A DNA stretch of 21,261 nt from Bacteroidia bacterium (GCA_025450095.1 JANWID010000370.1:1-21261), one strand, 5' to 3'. Numbered from the stretch's first letter, positions 1-7,936 are shown. The notes: generated from the sequence alone by a model not told the origin. Translations and numbers: made by a program.

Positions 1-147
1 ATCTTCCAGATGCATATTATAATCACCTATAACCCGGAAGATGATGTTAACACAAGCTCCGATAATGATTCCAACAAGTGCATACTGCAAATTGCAACGC
101 AACCATTTGTTGGGAATACTTTTGAATAAGACTTTATCTGATAACAT
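1..147 (-). CDS. N-terminus of a membrane protein, cut by window edge
   Basis: An open frame starts at an ATG at 145-147 and runs off the left edge, giving the first 49 residues. It begins MLSDKVLFKSIPNKW and then has a hydrophobic segment at about residues 20-40 (YALVGIIIGACVNIIFRVIG), so the product is probably an inner-membrane protein. A promoter-like sequence lies directly upstream, which supports the start. Short N-terminal segments of this kind occur in LytS-type histidine kinases of Bacteroidota, but too little is present to assign a family. The gene is downstream of ybeY on the same strand with a gap of about 110 bp and appears to have its own promoter. The gene call is fairly secure; the function is unknown. 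Confidence 0.6.
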   Translation of the reverse strand, partial: MLSDKVLFKSIPNKWLRCNLQYALVGIIIGACVNIIFRVIGDYNMHLED

Positions 148-164
148 TGTTTATTGTCCTGCCA

Positions 165-193
165 TAAAAGTACAAGGTAATTATTCCCTGCAA
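165..193 (-). promoter_or_regulatory. Putative Bacteroidota promoter for the edge membrane gene
   Basis: On the minus strand, a TTG (191-193) is followed after 18 nt by TACTTTTA (165-172). This matches the Bacteroidota primary sigma consensus TTG-N17-21-TAnnTTTG except for the last base. It ends 17 nt before the ATG at 147. Identified by eye only. Confidence 0.4.
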
Positions 194-257
194 TATGATT
201 AGCGACAGAATGCAATTCTATACCGACGAACAGCACCGGTACGGGATGAATGTTCTG

Positions 258-677
258 TTATTTGAGCAGGGAGAGACAGGTATCCTCCCGCTTCCGCATT
301 TCAAGCTGACCCTTGGAGGTTTTATCATCATACCCGCACAAATGCAAAAGTCCATGTACCATAACTCGGCATAGTTCTGTCTTCATCGTGACTTCGTAAT
401 CTGCTGCATTCATCTTTACACGATCGATACTAATATACATCTCCCCGCTGATTGTTCCATCTCCCGGAAGGGAATCCGGAAAAGTTACGATATCGGTATT
501 GTAGTCGTGATTTAAAAACTTTTTATTGATGGAGCGTAGATAACGATCACTACAAAAAATATAATTGAGTGAACCGATTTTTCTCTTTTCTAAACGTGCG
601 CAACGATCCAGCCACGTCCGGATGCCGGTCTTATCCCGTAAAATAAAATGTGTTTGCTCTGTGAAAAAAGAAATCAA
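258..677 (-). CDS. ybeY: rRNA maturation RNase YbeY
   Basis: YbeY is a zinc-dependent endoribonuclease needed for 16S rRNA 3'-end maturation and ribosome quality control in the cytoplasm. The 139-residue product has the usual length. It shows the conserved NTDIVTFP block (about residues 60-67) and the metal motif HGLLHLCGYDD (residues 108-118), with H108 and H112 as ligands. The third ligand, His in the classical HGxLHLxGYDH motif, is Asp here (D118); an Asp at this place is, from memory, common in Bacteroidota. The only workable start is TTG at 675-677, because an in-frame TAG lies at 681-683. The gene follows the HATPase stop codon by 6 bp, so translation is probably coupled. It is the last gene of the DUF4175-HATPase-ybeY unit. 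Confidence 0.92.
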   Translation of the reverse strand: MISFFTEQTHFILRDKTGIRTWLDRCARLEKRKIGSLNYIFCSDRYLRSINKKFLNHDYNTDIVTFPDSLPGDGTISGEMYISIDRVKMNAADYEVTMKTELCRVMVHGLLHLCGYDDKTSKGQLEMRKREDTCLSLLK

Positions 678-683
678 CAGCTA

Positions 684-1115
684 CTACGCTAAGGTATCGT
701 TGTGCGTCTTGAAATAAAGCTCCACGACTTTTCCGTTCTCAGAAAAAATTACCTGGTCGGCAAGATGCTTCATTAAAAATACACCGCGGCCGGTAGGTTT
801 TTCCAGATTTTCAGGAGCGGTCGGATCCGGAAGATTGTAATAATCGAATCCTTTCCCCTCATCGGAGATTGTGAACATGATACGATCGCCCTCCACCTCA
901 TAGCTCACCTTCACCTGCTTTTCCGGATCCAGGCCATTGCCGTGAATGATAGCATTGTTAACGGCTTCGGTTACCGCAACCAGGATGTTCCCATAGGAAT
1001 CCTCGTGAATCTCGAATTCATTTTTCAGATCATCGATCACCTTTTCAATGATATTGATGCTCTGTGGTTGTGATACTATTTCGAGGGAGTTGGTGTACTT
1101 GGTGGAGCTGGTCAT
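684..1115 (-). CDS. RsbW-like ATP-binding protein (HATPase_c, anti-sigma kinase family)
   Basis: This 143-residue protein consists of a single GHKL ATPase domain. The N box is EAVNNAIIHGN (residues 50-60), the G1 box DEGKGFD (85-91) and the G2 box TGRGVFLMKHLAD (108-120). That size and motif set is typical of the RsbW/SpoIIAB-type serine kinase and anti-sigma family, which has no sensor or transmembrane part and is cytoplasmic. No partner anti-anti-sigma factor or sigma factor is visible nearby, so its target is unknown. It starts at ATG 1113-1115, 7 bp after the DUF4175 stop, and ends 6 bp before the ybeY start, so the three genes are almost certainly co-transcribed. Confidence 0.88.
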   Translation of the reverse strand: MTSSTKYTNSLEIVSQPQSINIIEKVIDDLKNEFEIHEDSYGNILVAVTEAVNNAIIHGNGLDPEKQVKVSYEVEGDRIMFTISDEGKGFDYYNLPDPTAPENLEKPTGRGVFLMKHLADQVIFSENGKVVELYFKTHNDTLA

Positions 1116-1122
1116 AAAATAC

Positions 1123-4100
1123 TCAGTTTTCGAGGGTTTGAAAGTAGTAATTTACCAGGTTTTTATAAAATGCATTTAAACCGGGAGGTATGGTTTTCAA
1201 TAATTCTACTTCTTTCATTTTCAGTTTTTTATATTCTTCGAACTGACCGGTGTTCCGGTTAAGGTTATCCAGGCCTTCGTTCGATTGTCGTTTTTCGTCT
1301 TGTTCACGCTCCCGCTCCGCTTTCTCGCTTTCCAGCAAACGGGTCAGAATTTCCTCCTGCCGGTTAAGGGTTTCCTGGGTTATGCGCTTATTTACCAGGT
1401 CCTTTTCCGTATCTTCCATTTGCTTCGCGACTTTATCGAGATTTCCCAGCGAGCCCTGGCCGTCCTTGTTTTCCTGGTTGCTCAACTTTGAAAGCTCATT
1501 TCGTAGTGCCTCCTGTTGTGCGGCAAGACGGGCGAGCTCTTCGCTCATTCCGCTGCCATTACCACTACCTTTTTTCTTTTCTCCTTCACCCTTCTGCTGG
1601 CCTTCCATTTTTTTCTTCAGTGCTTTCATCTGCTCATTCAGCTTTTGCTGCATCTTGCGAGCCTGCTCCGCCGATGGCGATGGCTTTCCGCTACCCGGTT
1701 TTTTGCAATTGCCCGTGCCCTTCATCTTCTGCTGCTGCTGTTGTTGTTGCTGTTGCATCTGGTTGAATGCTTCCGTAAGGATCAATGCGAGATTATTGAC
1801 TGATGTCATCACATACTGTTGTTCGGATCGCGCTTGCGGAACATAACGGTCCTGCAGATGTGCAATTGATTTGCCCAGGTTATCATTGATGGCGGCGATC
1901 TCTGTATTCACGATTCCAGAAATCTGCGCTACGCGTTTGCTTAACGCAAAGAGTGAATCTTCGAGCACTTTCGCATCATCTTTCAGTTCACGTTGCCGTT
2001 GTGCAAGCTTTATATAACGCGGGTTGTTCACATCCATCGATTTCAGTTCTTCCATCAGCGACTCCTGGTTCAGCGAAAAACGAATTAGATTTTCCAAAAG
2101 TGCGCGCAATGCCTGCATATCTTCTTCCGACTGTTCCTGCTGCTGCTCCTGCTGTTGTTGTTTCATCTTCTGCGAAAGCTGATCCATTTTTTCGGATGCG
2201 CTTTTCTGTGACTTCGATGCTTTCTTCGATTGGTTGTTGCTCAACTCCTGCTCACTCTGCTCCATATCCTTTTTGATATCTCCCATCTCCTGATCATTGT
2301 CACCAAGCTCCTGCGGAAACTCAAGTTCTTCATTTTTCTTTTCGAGCTCATCCATACTTTTCTGAAGCTCTTCAAAATCTTTGTTGAGTGAATCTTGTTG
2401 TGACTTCAGGTCCTTGCTATCCTGTTTTCCCTTCTCAGTTTCCGCAGCAAGTTCTTTTTGCTCTTTCGACAACTCATCCAGCTTTTCAATATTTTCCTTT
2501 AACTTCTGCTCCACTTCCAGCTGCTTGAAAAGTTCAAGTGTACGATCGAGTTGTTTTTCCAGATCTTTCTGATCAAGCTTCATCTTATCCACCATTTCCT
2601 TCACCTCATCCTTGTTCAGCTCTGCCAGCATCTTTTCCAGCTCCTTCATCAGCTTTTTCATTTCCTCACTCATCAGCTTATCGAAAAGCTCTTCCAGCTG
2701 CAGCTTTTTCTCCATAATCTCTTCGCTGTTGCGACGATATTCATTTTCGCGGACGTTATTCTGCTGGTTTTGTTTTTTCAGGTCCTCCACCTGCTTTTCA
2801 AGTTCATTATGCTGTTTCAGTACATCTTCAATTTTCTTGCGGTCGTCGTATGTGAGATTTTTTTTCTCCAGCATATCCCGCGCAATATCATTCATGCTTT
2901 TCTGAAGCTTCTTACTTTGCTGAATACTTTTCTCGAGGTCCGATTTTATTTTATCGGAATTCTTATCCGCATTTTCGGCAAGCTCTTTCAAAGTTGGTGC
3001 GCGGAAAATCATGGATTGCGAACGGGAAGATTTCGCACCGGATACGCCATCATTGTCCCACACTTCAAAATAATATTCAATTTCTTCACCGGGTTCTACC
3101 ATCAGTTGCTTCATGTTCCAGGAATGGAAAAACTGGTCCTGGTTGGAATTTTTATTTACAGCAAGCGCTTCGGTTTTCAAATCACGGCTGCGTGGATTCT
3201 CTTCACTGGTTTTTACAAACCGGTAATTGAAAGTTAACCTGCTAAAGCCGTAATCATCACGGATCATACCTTTAAAATAGAGTAATTGGCTACTCATTGA
3301 ATCCTGCTGTTGTTCTGTCTGGATAACTGGATACAGATCTGGAATCACATTAACACCGTATTCCATCGGCTCACGCGTTACCATAAATTCATTCGAAGGC
3401 GTTACGCGGTAATAAGTGCTTTTGCTAAAATTCCGTGAGTATACAAAAACGGAGCCTTCCGATTTGAGATCGTATGTTGTATCCCGGAATTCCATTTTCA
3501 TTTTGTCGGTATTGCGGGCATTGAATTCCCATTTCACACGGGTGCCTGCAGGAATAGTGAGATCGCCGGTATTGCTCAGCTGTTCGGGCTGCTTACCGAT
3601 ATATGCCGGGTAAATCAGTGAAACATTAAAGTTCAGAACAGAGGGATTGGGAATAGCAGTGAGCTCATATTCGCGAGAAGCATAACCATCAGCGAATAAG
3701 TGAAAACGGGTTGTTTTCTGAATATTGCGAAATGTGTAATGAAATTTAACACGGTTTTCCTTATCAAGCCGGAACTGGTTGCCGTCAATATCAATGTAAG
3801 CATCATTCGGAACGATATCTCCTGTAACTTTAATATCCAGGCTGAAATCCTCGCTCTGCACCGCAGTAAGATTTTTGTTTTCAATTTCAAAAGTAAATGG
3901 TGCGGGAATTTCAAAATGTGTTGAATGTTTCATCAGCCTTTCACTACCATCAAATAAAAGACTGGGTGCGGCAAATAAAATTACGATCAGCGCAGCAAGC
4001 GGTACAGCGGCATACCTGAAATAACGCCGGTTCCTCCGCAGATCAATTGCGGACGCAAACGGGACCGGACGAAGTTCTGCGGTTTTTTGATTAATCCCTG

Positions 4101-4491
4101 CCAGTAATAATACATTCTGATTTCCTTGCCTGTCTGATTCGGCTTTAAGCTGAAGTGTATTGAGCAACTTGTCTTTCACATTCGTGAAATGTGTTCCTAT
4201 AATAGCAGCTGCCTGTTCATGTGATATAATTTTCCCCAGCCGGTTCAGGTGAAACAAAGGAATAAGTACCAGCCTCCACATGCTTATAGCCGCGGTAGCA
4301 ATGAAGCTCCAGAATAAAATTGTACGCACTACAATACTAAAATGACCGAAATACTCCATGCTTGTAAATACCAGCCAGGCGCCCAGTAGCGCTGTAAATA
4401 CGTAAATTGCCCCTCTAAATAACTGGTTCTTATAATACTTACGAATAAACTCGTCAAGCTTTTCTACCAAAATCTGATAATCTGTTGCCAT
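1123..4491 (-). CDS. DUF4175-type large membrane-anchored coiled-coil protein
   Basis: This 1122-residue protein has two N-terminal transmembrane segments (about 27-47 and 52-72) and a third near 159-179. A beta-rich region follows (about 190-500), probably periplasmic. Residues about 510-1060 form a very long, charged Lys/Glu/Gln coiled coil. The architecture matches the Bacteroidota DUF4175 family, whose function is not established. Two glutamine-rich stretches are visible: KQQQQEQQQEQ (about 2130-2165) and a run of nine Gln encoded by mixed CAG/CAA codons (1729-1755), followed by a Gly/Lys/Ser low-complexity linker. The ATG at 4489-4491 opens the operon with the HATPase and ybeY. A role in envelope structure is inference from topology only. 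Several long plus-strand open frames opposite it are shadows of its biased codons. Confidence 0.85.
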   Translation of the reverse strand: MATDYQILVEKLDEFIRKYYKNQLFRGAIYVFTALLGAWLVFTSMEYFGHFSIVVRTILFWSFIATAAISMWRLVLIPLFHLNRLGKIISHEQAAAIIGTHFTNVKDKLLNTLQLKAESDRQGNQNVLLLAGINQKTAELRPVPFASAIDLRRNRRYFRYAAVPLAALIVILFAAPSLLFDGSERLMKHSTHFEIPAPFTFEIENKNLTAVQSEDFSLDIKVTGDIVPNDAYIDIDGNQFRLDKENRVKFHYTFRNIQKTTRFHLFADGYASREYELTAIPNPSVLNFNVSLIYPAYIGKQPEQLSNTGDLTIPAGTRVKWEFNARNTDKMKMEFRDTTYDLKSEGSVFVYSRNFSKSTYYRVTPSNEFMVTREPMEYGVNVIPDLYPVIQTEQQQDSMSSQLLYFKGMIRDDYGFSRLTFNYRFVKTSEENPRSRDLKTEALAVNKNSNQDQFFHSWNMKQLMVEPGEEIEYYFEVWDNDGVSGAKSSRSQSMIFRAPTLKELAENADKNSDKIKSDLEKSIQQSKKLQKSMNDIARDMLEKKNLTYDDRKKIEDVLKQHNELEKQVEDLKKQNQQNNVRENEYRRNSEEIMEKKLQLEELFDKLMSEEMKKLMKELEKMLAELNKDEVKEMVDKMKLDQKDLEKQLDRTLELFKQLEVEQKLKENIEKLDELSKEQKELAAETEKGKQDSKDLKSQQDSLNKDFEELQKSMDELEKKNEELEFPQELGDNDQEMGDIKKDMEQSEQELSNNQSKKASKSQKSASEKMDQLSQKMKQQQQEQQQEQSEEDMQALRALLENLIRFSLNQESLMEELKSMDVNNPRYIKLAQRQRELKDDAKVLEDSLFALSKRVAQISGIVNTEIAAINDNLGKSIAHLQDRYVPQARSEQQYVMTSVNNLALILTEAFNQMQQQQQQQQQKMKGTGNCKKPGSGKPSPSAEQARKMQQKLNEQMKALKKKMEGQQKGEGEKKKGSGNGSGMSEELARLAAQQEALRNELSKLSNQENKDGQGSLGNLDKVAKQMEDTEKDLVNKRITQETLNRQEEILTRLLESEKAEREREQDEKRQSNEGLDNLNRNTGQFEEYKKLKMKEVELLKTIPPGLNAFYKNLVNYYFQTLEN

Positions 4492-4533
4492 TAAAAATGA
4501 GTTACTGAGTTGTTGGGTTACCGGGTTGTATGA

Positions 4534-4569
4534 CTGCTTACTGCCGACTGCTTACCGCCAGCTGCCGAC
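4534..4569 (+). repeat. Degenerate CTGCCGA heptamer repeat, locus 1
   Basis: Five 7-nt units in a row read CTGCTTA, CTGCCGA, CTGCTTA, CCGCCAG and CTGCCGA, then CT. They lie just upstream of the DUF4175 gene in a 251-bp gap (4492-4742). The same heptamer recurs at 6541-6568, 16131-16160 and 16225-16301. Apart from this repeat and the terminator at 4688-4717, the gap holds nothing recognisable. Confidence 0.7.
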
Positions 4570-4687
4570 TCTATTTTCCAGCTTCTAATTTACTGATAAA
4601 CCCCGGAATTTACCGGTCTCCACCTATGTGACAAAATTAATAACGCAATTTCATAAAAGGAGTTATGCTTACAAGTAAGTTTTACAA

Positions 4688-4717
4688 TAAAAAAACCGGC
4701 TTGTTTTGAGCCGGTTT
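4688..4717 (-). terminator. Intrinsic terminator of the cytochrome c gene
   Basis: A perfect 9-bp stem pairs AAACCGGCT (4693-4701) with AGCCGGTTT (4709-4717) around a 7-nt loop. Read on the minus strand, a run of T follows the stem at once. It lies 25 bp past the stop of the cytochrome gene at 4743-5360, in the right orientation to end that transcript. Confidence 0.88.
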
Positions 4718-4742
4718 GTAACTGTTTGAATATACGTTTTTA

Positions 4743-5360
4743 TCAGGCAGGTTTGGGAGCTGTAACCGGTGGAACCGGTGGAGGTACCACATTATTGATC
4801 GGCCTGGTAGTTTTGAGGTATGCGAAGATGGCTTTCAGCTCATCATCCGTCATGTTTTTATACATTTCCCAGGGCATTGGAGGAAGCAAATTTCTTCCGG
4901 ACTCAATTCCTTTAAGTTTGCCATGACGAATTGCAGTCATAAAATGTTCTTCCTGCCAGTTTCCGGTTCCGGTAGGATCGGAAGTAAGGTTTGCTGAAAA
5001 AGAAATTCCCCAGGGACCAATCCAGGTAGTCAGATCGTTGGTCACCACAAGACCTTTTGCTTCCATTTCTTTCCGGTCCACTTCCGGTAGCGGATCGCTG
5101 GCCGGGTGACCCGACAGTGCCCGGTCCATATCGACAACCGGACCCATTTCACTCATTTTTTTCGGAGTGTGACAATCGTGACAAGCGCAGATAGTAACCA
5201 GATGCTCACCCCATTTTTCCTGCGATTCAAAGCCACCGTAATTTGGTTTGGGAGTTTCTGCAGCAGCCATCTGCTCTTCGGCAGGTTTGGGAGTACACAA
5301 CGAGAACAGAAGCACTGCCGACAAGCAGGCTAATCCCATAATGATTGATGTATTTTTCAT
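4743..5360 (-). CDS. Single-haem cytochrome c lipoprotein
   Basis: The 205-residue product starts with a lipoprotein-type signal (hydrophobic stretch 7-20, then LFSLC with Cys22), so it is probably anchored in the envelope facing the periplasm or outside. The haem site is C60-H-D-C63-H64, followed by TPKKM, as in CxxCHTP cytochromes. A likely methionine ligand lies in LLPPMPWEMY (around residue 163). The C-terminal helix DELKAIFAYLKTTRP is typical of class I cytochromes such as dehydrogenase cytochrome subunits. It probably carries electrons; its partner is not in the window. The tail is proline-rich (VVPPPVPPVTAPKPA). A consensus promoter upstream and a terminator downstream suggest a one-gene transcript. 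Confidence 0.87.
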   Translation of the reverse strand: MKNTSIIMGLACLSAVLLFSLCTPKPAEEQMAAAETPKPNYGGFESQEKWGEHLVTICACHDCHTPKKMSEMGPVVDMDRALSGHPASDPLPEVDRKEMEAKGLVVTNDLTTWIGPWGISFSANLTSDPTGTGNWQEEHFMTAIRHGKLKGIESGRNLLPPMPWEMYKNMTDDELKAIFAYLKTTRPINNVVPPPVPPVTAPKPA

Positions 5361-5391
5361 AATTAAACAGGTGTTTTAGGTTTAGTACAAG

Positions 5392-5422
5392 CAAAAATAG
5401 AATTTTGGCTAAAACAGACAAA
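5392..5422 (-). promoter_or_regulatory. Consensus Bacteroidota promoter of the cytochrome c gene
   Basis: On the minus strand, TTTG (5419-5422) is followed after 19 nt by TATTTTTG (5392-5399). This is a full match to TTTG-N17-21-TAnnTTTG. It leaves a leader of about 30 nt before the ATG at 5360. Confidence 0.62.
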
Positions 5423-5457
5423 TTTTCATAGATGTATTTTTTTAGAATTTGTTTTAG

Positions 5458-5489
5458 TTTGTTCGTATGGATGTGAATTACTACCTTCA
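5458..5489 (+). promoter_or_regulatory. Possible promoter of the NmrA-like gene
   Basis: TTTG (5458-5461) is followed after 20 nt by TACCTTCA (5482-5489), a six-of-eight-type match to TAnnTTTG. It ends 26 nt before the ATG at 5516. It lies back to back with the cytochrome promoter in the 155-bp divergent gap. Confidence 0.35.
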
Positions 5490-5515
5490 ATTCCCTTTTT
5501 ACAATACTAAATTTT

Positions 5516-6466
5516 ATGACTCAGAAAAAAATCATTGTTGTTTTTGGCGCTACCGGCAACCAGGGAGGCGGACTGGCCCGTGCCATATTAAATGATCCGC
5601 AAAGTGAATTCTCGGTGCGGGGTTTTACCCGCGATCCTTCATCGGCAAAAGCACAGGAACTAACTGCAATGGGTGCTGAAATGTTCAAAGGCGACATTGA
5701 CGAACCACAAAGCATTCGGGATGCTTTGGCAGGTGCCTATGGTGCTTTTTTCGTAACTTTTTTCTGGTCGCATTTTTCTGCAATAAGAGAAATTGAGGAA
5801 GCTAAAAACATGGCGCAGGCGGCTAAAGTTGCCGGATTGCAACATGTAATATGGTCCACTTTAGAGGATACCCGCCAGTGGATGCCGTTAAATGACAATA
5901 GTGTTCCGACTTTACAGGATAAATTTAAGGTGCCGCATTTTGACGGCAAAGGTGCTTCGGATCATTTTTTTGTGGAAGCGGGCGTGCCTGTTACATTTTT
6001 ACGCGCATCATATTATTGGGAGAACCTCATCTTTTTCGGAATGGGCCCGAAGAAAGGCCCGGATGGAAAATACTTTCTGACATTCCCTATGGGTAATAAA
6101 AAAATGGCAGGTATTGCGGCTGAAGATATCGGCAATTGCGCCTATGGTATTTTCCAGAAAGGAAAAGAAAAAATCGGAAAGACCATCGGCATTGCAGGGG
6201 AACAGCTTACCATTGACGATATGGCTAAAAAACTTTCGAAAGCAATGGGAAAAGAAATCATCTATAATGAAGTAACACCCAGTGCATATAGGAAATTTGG
6301 ATTCCCTGGCGCTGATGATCTTGGAAATATGTTCCAGTTCTATCGCGATTTTGATGATGTATGCAATTCGGTGAGAGATGTGGAAGCATCGCGTGAGCTC
6401 TACCCGGGGTTACATTCGTTTGATATGTGGTTAAAGGAAAATGCCTCGCGCATACCGATGGAATGA
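5516..6466 (+). CDS. NmrA/HSCARG-like NAD(P)-binding protein
   Basis: The 316-residue product belongs to the atypical short-chain dehydrogenase group. It opens with a beta strand and the dinucleotide motif VVFGATGNQGGGLA (residues 8-21, GxxGxxG), followed by R-rich NADP-contact positions (RGFTRDPSSAKA). Blocks such as GAYGAFFVTFFW and HVIWSTLED fit the NmrA family, as in human NMRAL1. In NmrA/HSCARG proteins the fold acts as a redox or NADPH sensor or as a reductase; the substrate here is unknown. The start at 5516 has the motif at the expected distance from the N-terminus. No signal peptide is present, so it is cytoplasmic. It is transcribed away from the cytochrome c gene. Confidence 0.88.
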   Translation: MTQKKIIVVFGATGNQGGGLARAILNDPQSEFSVRGFTRDPSSAKAQELTAMGAEMFKGDIDEPQSIRDALAGAYGAFFVTFFWSHFSAIREIEEAKNMAQAAKVAGLQHVIWSTLEDTRQWMPLNDNSVPTLQDKFKVPHFDGKGASDHFFVEAGVPVTFLRASYYWENLIFFGMGPKKGPDGKYFLTFPMGNKKMAGIAAEDIGNCAYGIFQKGKEKIGKTIGIAGEQLTIDDMAKKLSKAMGKEIIYNEVTPSAYRKFGFPGADDLGNMFQFYRDFDDVCNSVRDVEASRELYPGLHSFDMWLKENASRIPME

Positions 6467-6488
6467 CTCACTGGCGAACGCCGCGATG

Positions 6489-6520
6489 TCATCCCGACAA
6501 GCTTGTCTTCGTCGGGATGA
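6489..6520. repeat. Inverted repeat downstream of the NmrA-like gene
   Basis: TCATCCCGAC (6489-6498) and GTCGGGATGA (6511-6520) form a perfect 10-bp stem with a 12-nt loop. A second perfect palindrome, GACAAGCTTGTC (6496-6507), overlaps the left arm, so two alternative hairpins are possible. It lies 22 bp past the stop at 6466. It might act as a terminator or RNA-stabilising structure, but no run of T follows directly. Confidence 0.6.
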
Positions 6521-6540
6521 TGAATGATGAATAAAAAATT

Positions 6541-6568
6541 AGTCTGCAGTAAACGGTCAGCAAGCAGC
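6541..6568 (-). repeat. Degenerate heptamer repeat, locus 2, with adjoining AAATTCCC repeats
   Basis: Read on the minus strand this stretch gives CTGCTTG, CTGACCG, a 4-nt break, CTGCAGA and CT, a worn version of the CTGCCGA heptamer. The 11 nt TTAGTCTGCAG at 6539-6549 recur exactly at 16129-16139. Next to it, AAATTCCC is repeated 2.6 times at 6590-6610. The block lies in the leader of the DUF1028 gene. Confidence 0.45.
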
Positions 6569-6622
6569 CATTCTCATTCCCTCATTACCAAATTCCCAAA
6601 TTCCCAAATTATCACATCCAAC

Positions 6623-7642
6623 ATGAAACTCTATATTTATATAAAACTTCAACTATTATCTTTCATTCTACTTTTTTTCGTAAGCTTTTCAAATTCTTCA
6701 GCCCAGGATACTTTTTCCATCGTCGCCATTGATTCCCTTACGGGAGAAGTTGGAAGTGCGGGAGCATCGTGTGTGGATCTTTTCAATATACCTGGATACA
6801 CAAACGATTTCCTGGGAGATTTGATTCCCGGAACCGGCGCGATCAATACGCAAGCGGCATACTTAGCGCAAAACCAGGTCAATGCACGCAACCGCTTACT
6901 GGCAGGTGATACACCACAACAGATTATCACCTGGCTGGATTCAAACGACGTTCAAAATAACCCTGGCGTTCGTCAATATGGAATTGCAGCTTTTGTAAAT
7001 GGCAGTCCGGAAACTGCGGGCTATACCGGTATCAATTGCATGAATTACAAAAATCATATTACCGGTCCGAATTACAGTATCCAGGGAAACATTTTGCTGG
7101 GGCAACAGATCCTTGATTCTATGGAATCACGTTTTCTGAATGAACCCGGTGACCTTGCCTGCAAGCTGATGGCTGCGCTTCAGGGCGCGAAAGTTCCCGG
7201 TGCAGATACGCGATGCATGACGGATGGAACCTCATCGCTCTTTGCATTTGTTAAAGTATCACAGCCAACAGATCCCTATGGCAGTCCTTCATTTCTTGTA
7301 TCAGTAAAAACTCATGATAATGCCGGCATCGAACCCATCGATACTTTACAGACTTTGTTCGATCTGGCGCATTCCTGTTCTCCTATTGGATTGAATGAAA
7401 CCCCGATGAAGGATGTTATAATTGCACGTGATGATTCCGAACATACACTCACCGTTAGTTTTCCTTCTTTACATGGAGAATTATGGCGTTGCCAGATTTT
7501 TAATCTGAGAGGCAAACTTGTTTTCGATAACAACATTTCATCCGGAACACTGATTCACATGCAGGAATGGCGGCAAGGCATTTACATCCTGCAGCTTGAC
7601 GATGGCAGTCATGTTATGATGGAAAAATTTGTGAAGCCTTAA
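6623..7642 (+). CDS. Secreted DUF1028 protein with probable T9SS sorting domain
   Basis: The true start is most likely ATG 6623-6625, giving 339 residues with a signal peptide that ends FSNSSAQ. An in-frame ATG at 6524 would add 33 residues encoded by intergenic repeat sequence, so it was rejected. After the signal, DTFSIVAIDSLTGEVGSAGA and GTGAINTQAAY fit DUF1028, a family placed in the Ntn-hydrolase superfamily with no settled substrate. The C-terminal part (about 255-339, with QIFNLRGKLVF and QGIYILQLDDGS) looks like a T9SS type A sorting domain, although the usual SPNP motif is missing. The product is probably exported across the outer membrane. It is monocistronic: the next gene is 430 bp away. 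Confidence 0.82.
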   Translation: MKLYIYIKLQLLSFILLFFVSFSNSSAQDTFSIVAIDSLTGEVGSAGASCVDLFNIPGYTNDFLGDLIPGTGAINTQAAYLAQNQVNARNRLLAGDTPQQIITWLDSNDVQNNPGVRQYGIAAFVNGSPETAGYTGINCMNYKNHITGPNYSIQGNILLGQQILDSMESRFLNEPGDLACKLMAALQGAKVPGADTRCMTDGTSSLFAFVKVSQPTDPYGSPSFLVSVKTHDNAGIEPIDTLQTLFDLAHSCSPIGLNETPMKDVIIARDDSEHTLTVSFPSLHGELWRCQIFNLRGKLVFDNNISSGTLIHMQEWRQGIYILQLDDGSHVMMEKFVKP

Positions 7643-7748
7643 TTACGAATTTCCGTTTAATAGAATATTACAATTCTTTTGTCAACAGTAAATTGAAAAA
7701 GATCCCTTAAATAACCTGGTGATCGTAATGGAGATGACACTGCTGCCA

Positions 7749-7789
7749 GCATGATGCGATCTCTCACTTCGCCTGGCGGCTTCGTTCGG
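7749..7789 (-). repeat. 41-nt dispersed repeat, copy A
   Basis: Read on the minus strand this segment begins CCGAACGAAGCCG and ends GATCGCATCATGC. It matches 14267-14307 at 38 of 41 positions. A shorter relative lies at 7937-7963. Confidence 0.8.
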
Positions 7790-7936
7790 CCTGCCTGCCG
7801 TATGGTTACAATAATTTTACTGATAGAAACTTAAGTTAATAGTTACGTCGAGTATTTATATTTGAATACAGCAGGCAGGGATGGCGACTTTATTGAGTGA
7901 GTTGGTGAGCGCCTTTATTCCCCGTTCGTTCATCAT

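Noticed and set aside
27..236. Minus-strand open frame of 69 codons at the left end
   Set aside because: It runs in another frame through the start and promoter of the membrane protein at 1-147, which has a plausible hydrophobic segment.
1250..1846. Plus-strand open frame of 198 codons opposite the DUF4175 gene
   Set aside because: It is full of Ser, Phe and a run of Cys that mirrors the Gln codons of the real gene. No start signal or domain is visible.
2551..3237. Plus-strand open frame of 228 codons opposite the DUF4175 gene
   Set aside because: Leu/Phe/His-rich shadow of a Lys/Glu coiled coil; the minus-strand protein is clearly the gene.
6524..6622. Upstream extension of the DUF1028 gene to ATG 6524
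   Set aside because: The added 33 codons fall in intergenic repeats and would bury the signal peptide.
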